DNA of 26,131 nt from an uncultured Alistipes sp. GTDB taxonomy: Bacteria; Bacteroidota; Bacteroidia; Bacteroidales; Rikenellaceae. Below are positions 20,593-26,131 of the stretch, in pieces. Both the position numbers and the translations under genes were made by a program. Numbering within the stretch: the stretch's first letter is position 1; the number at the start of each line of letters is the position of its first letter. The notes under the pieces were generated by a model. It ran no database searches and was not told the DNA's origin. It saw only the letters and a program-made list of their open reading frames with translations. Location: the NCBI GenBank assembly GCA_904502005.1, contig CAJGDC010000025.1:1-26131 (forward strand), read 5' to 3'.

Positions 20593-21645
20593 ATGAAAAA
20601 AGTTGTAACAATTATCGGCTCTGGCATGATGGGCTCGGCGCTCGCCTTCCCTGCAGCAGAGAATGGTCATGAGGTGCGACTTGTTGGTTCGCCGCTTGAT
20701 CGTGATATTATTGATGCTTGTAAGGCTACAAATCGCCACCCAAAGTTCGACCGCGATTTTCCAGAGGGTATTAAATATTATCAGATTGAGGATTGGAAGA
20801 CGGCTGTTGAGGGTTGTGATTTTGTTATCGGTGGTGTTTCATCTTTTGGTGTAGATTGGTTCCTTGATGAGATATTGACAAATCTTGACCCTAAGACCCC
20901 TGTTCTCTCAGTGACTAAGGGCCTTATCAACCTTGAGGATGGTACGCTGATTAGCTATCCAGACTACTGGCAGGCAGGACTTGCAAAGAGGGGCATTGAG
21001 CGTGAGGTTTGCGCTATTGGTGGACCTTGTACATCTTACGAGCTTGTCTTCCACGATCAGACAGAGGTTGCATTCTGTGGTAAGGACTCGGCAGTGCTCC
21101 GTATGATGCGCGAGACACTTACTACGTCTTACTACCATATCTCACTGACAAACGATGTTATCGGCCTTGAGAGTGCTGTGGCTCTTAAGAATGCCTACGC
21201 TCTGGGTGTGGCGCTTACTATCGGTTTGGTAAATAGATATTTGGGAGAAGATGCCGGTTTGCACTACAACTCTCAGGCGGGTGCATTCTATCAGGCAGTA
21301 AAGGAGATGCGTCGCCTGCTTGCTATTCAGGGTGCATCTTTCGATTGTGAGAATATCGGTATTGGAGATCTCTATGTAACCGTTTACGGAGGCCGCACTC
21401 GTAAGATTGGTATCCTTTTGGGTGAGGGTAAGAGCTATGACGAGGCTATGGAGATTCTTGCAGGTGTAACCCTTGAGTCGCTCGTTGTTGCTCGTCGCGT
21501 CGCAAAGGCTATCTATCGTAAGGCAGAGCTTGGCCAGGTAGAGCTTAAGGACTTCCCAATGCTTGTTCATGTAGAGAATATACTTGAGAAGGGGGCAGAT
21601 GCTCAGCACCCTTGGGAGGCTTATACCTTTGACAATACAAAGTAG
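20593..21645 (+). CDS. gpsA: NAD(P)-dependent glycerol-3-phosphate dehydrogenase
   Basis: This 350-residue cytosolic enzyme interconverts dihydroxyacetone phosphate and sn-glycerol-3-phosphate, the backbone for phospholipid synthesis and so the precursor for the acyltransferase at 5182. It has a Rossmann motif IIGSGMMGSALA (residues ~7-18), SVTKGL with a conserved Lys, the CAIGGPCTSYEL segment, and VALKNAYALGVAL with the catalytic Lys. In the substrate region GIGDLYVTVYGGRTRKIGILLGEG, the Arg that contacts phosphate is in GGRTRKIG where E. coli-type enzymes have SRNRRFG. The sequence thus belongs to a divergent GpsA subfamily. It is a single-gene unit with its own terminator. Confidence 0.88.
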   Translation: MKKVVTIIGSGMMGSALAFPAAENGHEVRLVGSPLDRDIIDACKATNRHPKFDRDFPEGIKYYQIEDWKTAVEGCDFVIGGVSSFGVDWFLDEILTNLDPKTPVLSVTKGLINLEDGTLISYPDYWQAGLAKRGIEREVCAIGGPCTSYELVFHDQTEVAFCGKDSAVLRMMRETLTTSYYHISLTNDVIGLESAVALKNAYALGVALTIGLVNRYLGEDAGLHYNSQAGAFYQAVKEMRRLLAIQGASFDCENIGIGDLYVTVYGGRTRKIGILLGEGKSYDEAMEILAGVTLESLVVARRVAKAIYRKAELGQVELKDFPMLVHVENILEKGADAQHPWEAYTFDNTK

Positions 21646-21667
21646 AAATTAGCTCGAAAATTATAAT

Positions 21668-21704
21668 AAATCCATCATGGCTGATAGCTGTGATGGATTT
21701 TTTT
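21668..21704 (+). terminator. Intrinsic terminator of the gpsA-like gene
   Basis: AAATCCATCA (21668-21677) and TGATGGATTT (21691-21700) form a 10-bp stem, followed by TTTT and more T-rich sequence. Confidence 0.82.
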
Positions 21705-21802
21705 GAATAAAAATGAAAGTGCATTGGGTGTAATATGCAACTTGTGTGTCTATATTTTATAAAAGAGGTGTTGTAACGTTTTATAAACCTAATATAAAAA
21801 CT

Positions 21803-21937
21803 ATGAAAAAAACTCTTATCAAGGGCTATCAGAGCCCAATCCTGCGAGAGTGCAGTTGTCGCATCGAGGCAGGTTTTGCTATTTCGGTTCCGTCGGACTT
21901 CAATGATCTCGACTTTGAGGGTCGTCAGGAGGAGTAA
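21803..21937 (+). CDS. Short peptide of unknown function (44 residues) upstream of the large lipoprotein
   Basis: The ATG at 21803 begins MKKTLIKGYQSPILRE, followed by CSCRIEAGFAIS and an acidic C-terminus (DFNDLDFEGRQEE). A longer frame from 21746 adds 19 residues without support, so I use this start. The layout (basic N-terminus with Tyr/Pro, a central E-x-GFA-x-S, an acidic tail, 40-60 residues) resembles short peptides I recall in front of fimbrillin-like and lipoprotein genes in Bacteroidales, whose function is unknown to me. It has no convincing signal peptide or transmembrane segment. The lipoprotein gene starts 26 nt after its stop, so the two are probably co-transcribed. Confidence 0.7.
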   Translation: MKKTLIKGYQSPILRECSCRIEAGFAISVPSDFNDLDFEGRQEE

Positions 21938-21963
21938 TTAACCAACAAAAAACAACAAGAACT

Positions 21964-24900
21964 ATGAGAAAGATTTTTATGCTTATGGCAGTTGTTGCTA
22001 TGTTGGCAAGCTGCTCAAAGGATTTGACATCTGATTTGAATGTCGGTGTAAATGGTGGTGAGTCTGTTGAGGGCATTGAGGGTGGTATTACCCTTGTGGC
22101 TTCAGTAGAGGAGATGACCCGTGTTAGTGTTGAGGGTGACAATGTTGCCAAGACCAGTAAGTTTAGCTGGGAGGTTGGCGATGAGCTTACAATTGTTTAC
22201 GATGGTAAGAGCTACATCTATCAGACAACTATTGCAGGTTCAAAGTCTGAGTTCGGTCCAAAGGATGAGGCTAATGCCTTTGTTCCAGCTGATCTTAGCA
22301 AGCCAGTGGCTATCTTCTACAACGTAAAGAGTGTAGACGCTGCAGCAATGACTGCAACTTATGATGTTGCGGCTGAGCAGACAGAGGGCGAGCTGACAAA
22401 CAAGATGCCGCTCTACTTCTACGCAGCAAATGTAGTTGTTGAGAACAATAAGCTAACAGCAAAGATGAATCCACTCGCTTCTGTAGTTGAGCTTGAGCTC
22501 TCAGCAGCAAAGGATTGGAATGTAGATGCTGTTTCTCTTACAAACTCAGTAGTCGCAAATACATACGCAGTAGCTTCTGACGTTGTTGTAGATGCTGCTA
22601 CCGGCGCTATCAGCCTTGAGAATGCTCAGGTTGGTGGTTCTGTAAAGGTAAATCTTGACGGTCTAACAAACCTTGCAGCTGCTCGCAAAGTTCAGGCTGT
22701 AGTTATGGGTCTTACTCGCGAGGTGACAACTACTGAGACTGTAACTGATGAGAGCGGTGCTACATCTGAGATTACAAAGACTGCTCTTTATGCTCCACTC
22801 TACCATGCAAAGGCAGTGCTTAAGCTCTATAAGAATGGTGCTGAGAATGCTCGTCGTACTATCTGGGGTGCATACAATCCTACAGATGTTGCTGTAGATG
22901 AGCACAAGCACATCTATCAGGCTGTTAAGGATGTTCTTAAGGATAAGGTTGCTGACGGTATCTCTACAGCAGAGCAGATGAAGGCTTTTGCTGACGCAAT
23001 CAATGGTACTACTGAGCGTTACCCTGCAGGTGCAGAGTTCTCTAACGAGGATGGTGTTGTTGTTCTTAAGAATAGCATCGACCTCTCTGCTTATACAAAC
23101 TGGATGGCTATTGGTTGCAATAACGATGCAGCACAGTTTATCAAGCCTCAGTTCGTAGGTGTATTTGATGGTAACAACAACACAATTTCTGGTCTTACAA
23201 TCAATGCAAATGATTACAAGCTTCAGCTTGTTCAGGAGGATGGCACAACTGCAGATTGTGTTCAGAATAGCGCAGGTCTGTTTGGTGTTATTGCTAACGG
23301 TGGTGTAGTTAAGAACCTTACAGTTGCCGGTACAATCGTTGCTGCTATGGCTGATGCAGTAGATGGTGGTTTCAACTGGTCTTATGCAGGTGGTATTTCT
23401 GCTCAGATTAGCGGTGGTACTATTGAGAACTGCGTAAGCAATGTTGCTATCTCTGCAGGTGATGCAGGTTGCGGTAAGGTACGTGTTGGTGGTATTGTAG
23501 GTCGTGCTTACCCTACAACTGCTGACATCCTGATTAAGAAGTGTACTAACAATGGTGCTATCAATATTGTCTATGCAGAGGGTAAGGATCAGCAGTCTGT
23601 TATCGGTGGTATTATCGGTTTCAATGGTGATGGTAGCACTGGTTGTGTTGCAAATGTTGATGATTGCCACAACACTGCAAAAGTAACTGTATTCAATGTT
23701 GGTGATAGCTCTTATGTTGGTGGTGCAATCGGTTATTGCAACATCAGCACAGAGACTGCAGGTGTTGTCTCTAACTCAACTAACAGCGGTGCTATAGATG
23801 TTGCTTCTACATCTGCATCTTGCGCAAACCTCTATGTTGGTGGTTTTATTGCTCGTCAGAATAGTCACACAATCAGTAAGTGTTCAAATAGTGCAGCTGT
23901 AACTCTTAATCCAGCTCACACTGCTGCTACAACTCTTACTATGAGTGGTTTCGTAGGTATTAATAATGGCGGTGAGGCTAAGACTGCATATATTAACGAT
24001 TGCGTTAATACTGGTAATGTAACTGTTAAGGATGTTACCTCTTTGAAGTCGCTTATCTGCGCAGGTTTCGCAGGTTATCCACGTTTCGTTTGTATGTATG
24101 ATAACTGCGAGAACAGCGGTGATGTATATGCTGACATGGGTTCATCAAACGGCTCATACTTCTGTGGTGGTTTCGCTGGTAAGGTAGGTGTTGCAGGTAC
24201 AGGTTATCAGGATGGTATTATCATGAACAGCTGTAAGAACACTGGTAACTTTACTCTCGGTGCTTCAACAACTGTTGCTGATAGCACTTGGAGCTATGGT
24301 GGTGGCTTTGCAGGTTGCTGCTATGGTGGTACAAACATCGGTGCTGCTGGCGTTTATGGTGTACACTTGAACGATTGTGAGAACACTGGTCTTGTACGCG
24401 CTGTTAGTGGTAAGAAGGTACGCCTTGGTGGTCTGTCAGGTCTTTGTAACACATCTTACTTCTTGCGTTGTAAGAACTCTGGTACTGTAGCTGTTGAGCG
24501 TCAGAGTAAGATTGCTGAGTATGTTGGCGGTATCGCAGGTCAGATTGAGGATACTTATGCTGTAGTTGATAGCTGCGAGAACTCAGGTACTATCTGCTCA
24601 TTCTACAAGACAACTCGTGAGACTGGTGAGACAACATCTAACATCTATGTTCTTCTTGGTGGTATCGCTGGTAACGGTGGTGGTAAGAACTCAATCATTA
24701 AGAACTGTACTAACACTGGTAAGCTTTTGGCTTCTCATGATACTAACAACGATTGGGATGTTGCTAACAACAAGTGGACTGTAGGTAATGGTACATCAAA
24801 GAACTATCAGTATCGTTCAGCTATCGTTGGTAACCCTAATAAGAATCTGGTTGTTGAGAACTGTAAGGTTGGTGGTTATGTTGGCGTTGTAAAGGGCGGC

Positions 24901-25053
24901 GACGGCGAGGATAAGTACGAGGCAACTGTTCTCCACAAGCTTACAAACGATTCATCAGATACATACTACTGGAATCGTTGGGGCCACGGTTACACAACTC
25001 CTAAGTATGTAAACTGTGAGTATATCGATGCTGAGACTGTGTCAGCGCGATAA
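21964..25053 (+). CDS. Large surface lipoprotein: fimbrillin-like N-terminus plus about 13 GLUG-like beta-helix repeats
   Basis: This 1029-residue protein has a type II signal peptide with lipobox MLASC (Cys18). CSKDLTSD follows, acidic and close to the export signal of surface lipoproteins in this phylum. Residues ~40-300 resemble fimbrillin/Mfa-like domains (TRVSVEGD ... FSWEVGDELTIVYDGK). From about residue 430 to the end runs a chain of ~40-residue modules, [VI]xxCxNxG, from Cys490 to Cys967, interspersed with GGIVG, GGFAG and GGIAG turns. These are GLUG-like repeats expected to form a right-handed beta-helix. No catalytic residues are recognisable; an adhesin or surface-structure role is likely but inferred. 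Codon use is strongly biased, which suggests abundant expression. Confidence 0.85.
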   Translation: MRKIFMLMAVVAMLASCSKDLTSDLNVGVNGGESVEGIEGGITLVASVEEMTRVSVEGDNVAKTSKFSWEVGDELTIVYDGKSYIYQTTIAGSKSEFGPKDEANAFVPADLSKPVAIFYNVKSVDAAAMTATYDVAAEQTEGELTNKMPLYFYAANVVVENNKLTAKMNPLASVVELELSAAKDWNVDAVSLTNSVVANTYAVASDVVVDAATGAISLENAQVGGSVKVNLDGLTNLAAARKVQAVVMGLTREVTTTETVTDESGATSEITKTALYAPLYHAKAVLKLYKNGAENARRTIWGAYNPTDVAVDEHKHIYQAVKDVLKDKVADGISTAEQMKAFADAINGTTERYPAGAEFSNEDGVVVLKNSIDLSAYTNWMAIGCNNDAAQFIKPQFVGVFDGNNNTISGLTINANDYKLQLVQEDGTTADCVQNSAGLFGVIANGGVVKNLTVAGTIVAAMADAVDGGFNWSYAGGISAQISGGTIENCVSNVAISAGDAGCGKVRVGGIVGRAYPTTADILIKKCTNNGAINIVYAEGKDQQSVIGGIIGFNGDGSTGCVANVDDCHNTAKVTVFNVGDSSYVGGAIGYCNISTETAGVVSNSTNSGAIDVASTSASCANLYVGGFIARQNSHTISKCSNSAAVTLNPAHTAATTLTMSGFVGINNGGEAKTAYINDCVNTGNVTVKDVTSLKSLICAGFAGYPRFVCMYDNCENSGDVYADMGSSNGSYFCGGFAGKVGVAGTGYQDGIIMNSCKNTGNFTLGASTTVADSTWSYGGGFAGCCYGGTNIGAAGVYGVHLNDCENTGLVRAVSGKKVRLGGLSGLCNTSYFLRCKNSGTVAVERQSKIAEYVGGIAGQIEDTYAVVDSCENSGTICSFYKTTRETGETTSNIYVLLGGIAGNGGGKNSIIKNCTNTGKLLASHDTNNDWDVANNKWTVGNGTSKNYQYRSAIVGNPNKNLVVENCKVGGYVGVVKGGDGEDKYEATVLHKLTNDSSDTYYWNRWGHGYTTPKYVNCEYIDAETVSAR

Positions 25054-25073
25054 TTGGACTACAATATCTATAT

Positions 25074-25106
25074 ATAGGGGCTGTGTTGCACAGTCCCTAT
25101 TTTTTT
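25074..25106 (+). terminator. Intrinsic terminator of the lipoprotein gene
   Basis: ATAGGGGCTGTG (25074-25085) pairs with CACAGTCCCTAT (25089-25100) with one G-T wobble and a TTG loop, followed by T6. Confidence 0.9.
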
Positions 25107-25119
25107 GTGTTGCCAGAAA

Positions 25120-25150
25120 TTTGACTTTTCAATTACTTTTGTTAACTTTG
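25120..25150 (+). promoter_or_regulatory. Consensus Bacteroidota promoter of the kinase gene
   Basis: TTTG (25120-25123), exactly 19 nt and TAACTTTG (25143-25150) give a perfect match to TTTG-N19-TAnnTTTG. The predicted start near 25157 leaves a leader of about 22 nt. Confidence 0.82.
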
Positions 25151-25178
25151 TAGAATAAGAAACCTTAAAGATTAGTTT

Positions 25179-26131
25179 ATGGCACTACTTGAAAGCGGAC
25201 AGAGGGTAGATGGATACTTTGTTCAGAGTCTTATTAAGGCAAATGTTTATACGGAGACCTATCGTGTTGAGGATGAGGCGCATCAGCCATTCTTTATGAA
25301 GGTATATATTATGAAGTTGGTGCCTCAGAAGCTTATCAATCCGCAGACGGGTGTAATCCTTGAGATTGAGTATAGTCAGAAGATAAAGAGCCGTAATGTT
25401 GCCAGCTTTATCAGCAGCGGAACTATCTCAACACCTCAGAGTGACTGCCAGTACTATACAACTAACTACTTTAGCGGCGAACTTGTTGCGGAGAAGCTAT
25501 ACCGTGAACGTAAGTTTACCGAGGTTGAGGCAGTGCGTATCTTTGCGGGCGTACTTGAGGGCTTGAAGGCTATGCACAGTCAGGGCATATACCACAACGA
25601 CATCACACCGCGCAATATTATGCTTAGTGCAACGGCATCTGCGACCCCGGAGATTATCGACCTCGGTCACGCTTCGCAGAAGTGTAGTGGTGATGTGCCG
25701 TTTGATACCTCTGATCTTGAGATTTTCTACTCCGCAAATGAGACCTTCGCCGGTATGTATGACGAGCGAAGTGATATATTTGCAGCCACGGCAGTATTCT
25801 TTACTATGCTTACGGGAAGAGTGCCATGGGGCGTGGAGATTGAGCCCGATGCTCGCCATTCGCGTAAGGCTATGATAGTCCGTGCGGTGCGTACAGAGAA
25901 TCCTATCGATTTTGATGCTCTCAATATTGACCCACGCCTTAAGGTTGTGTTGGCAAAGGGTCTTGCAATCACCTTTATGGAGCGCTATCACAGCGTTGAG
26001 CAGGTGCTTAAAGAGCTTGATGCGCAGAGTTTTGCTCAGGTAGATAATGGTGCCGAGCAGAACTCAACCAAGAGTGAAATAAAGGCTGAGCCACAGCAGG
26101 ATAAGTCGGGTAAAGGTGGTGGTGAACGCAA
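25179..26131 (+). CDS. Eukaryotic-like protein kinase, atypical (3' end outside window)
   Basis: The frame is open from the ATG at 25179 to the window end (317 codons). It encodes a Hanks-type kinase fold with beta-3 lysine FFMKVY (Lys41), catalytic loop YHNDITPRNIML (Asp141, Asn146), DLG in place of DFG (Asp161), and a C-lobe (DERSDIFAATAVFFTMLTGRVPWG) ending in FMERYHSVEQVLKEL. The catalytic and metal-binding acids and the lysine are kept, so activity is possible. The Gly-rich loop is missing (SLIKANVYTETYRV), the motif is HND rather than HRD, and the usual Lys after the catalytic Asp is Thr. From ~residue 288 a hydrophilic linker leads out of the window. I recall Bacteroidota kinases with this HNDITP loop joined to a C-terminal AAA+ ATPase; that is only a prediction here. 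Confidence 0.82.
   Translation, partial: MALLESGQRVDGYFVQSLIKANVYTETYRVEDEAHQPFFMKVYIMKLVPQKLINPQTGVILEIEYSQKIKSRNVASFISSGTISTPQSDCQYYTTNYFSGELVAEKLYRERKFTEVEAVRIFAGVLEGLKAMHSQGIYHNDITPRNIMLSATASATPEIIDLGHASQKCSGDVPFDTSDLEIFYSANETFAGMYDERSDIFAATAVFFTMLTGRVPWGVEIEPDARHSRKAMIVRAVRTENPIDFDALNIDPRLKVVLAKGLAITFMERYHSVEQVLKELDAQSFAQVDNGAEQNSTKSEIKAEPQQDKSGKGGGER

Noticed and set aside
22663..23670. 335-codon open frame on the minus strand inside the large lipoprotein gene.
   Set aside because: It is antisense to a strongly codon-biased gene. Its Thr/Asn/Cys-rich translation is what repeated GGT, TGT and AAC codons give in reverse, and there is no domain or start signal.

Overview
This window is a stretch of Bacteroidota chromosome, most likely order Bacteroidales and possibly an Alistipes-like Rikenellaceae; that placement is an impression, not a measurement. 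Supporting signs are the TTTG-N19-TAnnTTTG promoter type, weak or absent Shine-Dalgarno sequences, a TonB-dependent receptor with a carboxypeptidase-regulatory-like leader domain, a fimbrillin-like lipoprotein with a repeat-rich C-terminus, and signal peptides ending in AQ. Most genes are core genes. I see no insertion sequence, prophage, CRISPR array, tRNA or rRNA.

Layout. (1) 1-683: the 3' end of a GAPDH gene, then a long imperfect palindrome (339-450) and the promoter of the next gene. (2) 684-1529: an AraC-family regulator, ending at a bidirectional terminator shared with the convergent operon. (3) 5059-1586, minus strand: a four-gene unit of PqqD-like protein, Cys/His-rich envelope protein, TonB-dependent receptor and secreted heavy-metal-associated protein, which looks like a metal-handling envelope system. 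(4) 5182-16452, plus strand: an eight-gene head-to-tail run of acyltransferase, parE, parC, aroK, secreted metallophosphoesterase, murI, ftsK and a LolA-like protein, with gaps of 21 nt or less and no visible internal terminator. It joins topoisomerase IV and FtsK, which cooperate in finishing chromosome segregation, with membrane lipid, aromatic precursor, peptidoglycan and envelope genes. (5) 16573-18005: a small HTH-like protein and a secreted SGNH hydrolase. (6) 18006-18484: a 479-nt non-coding stretch with a terminator and a second copy of the palindrome. (7) 18485-21645: dnaK and a gpsA-like glycerol-3-phosphate dehydrogenase, each with its own terminator. (8) 21803-25053: a 44-residue peptide followed by a 1029-residue lipoprotein. 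(9) 25179-end: an atypical eukaryotic-like protein kinase, cut by the window edge.

The main points for a second look are these. The two palindromic elements share a 74-nt core with a compensatory base-pair change and have locus-specific but self-complementary outer arms. ParC ends in QLDLF, the textbook sliding-clamp-binding pentapeptide. Topoisomerase IV lacks several residues that normally contact quinolones. Topoisomerase IV and FtsK share one transcription unit. A PqqD-like gene heads the metal operon and may be leaderless. The large lipoprotein carries about 13 repeats with a Cys/Asn ladder, preceded by a small peptide. The kinase has an HND motif and no glycine loop.
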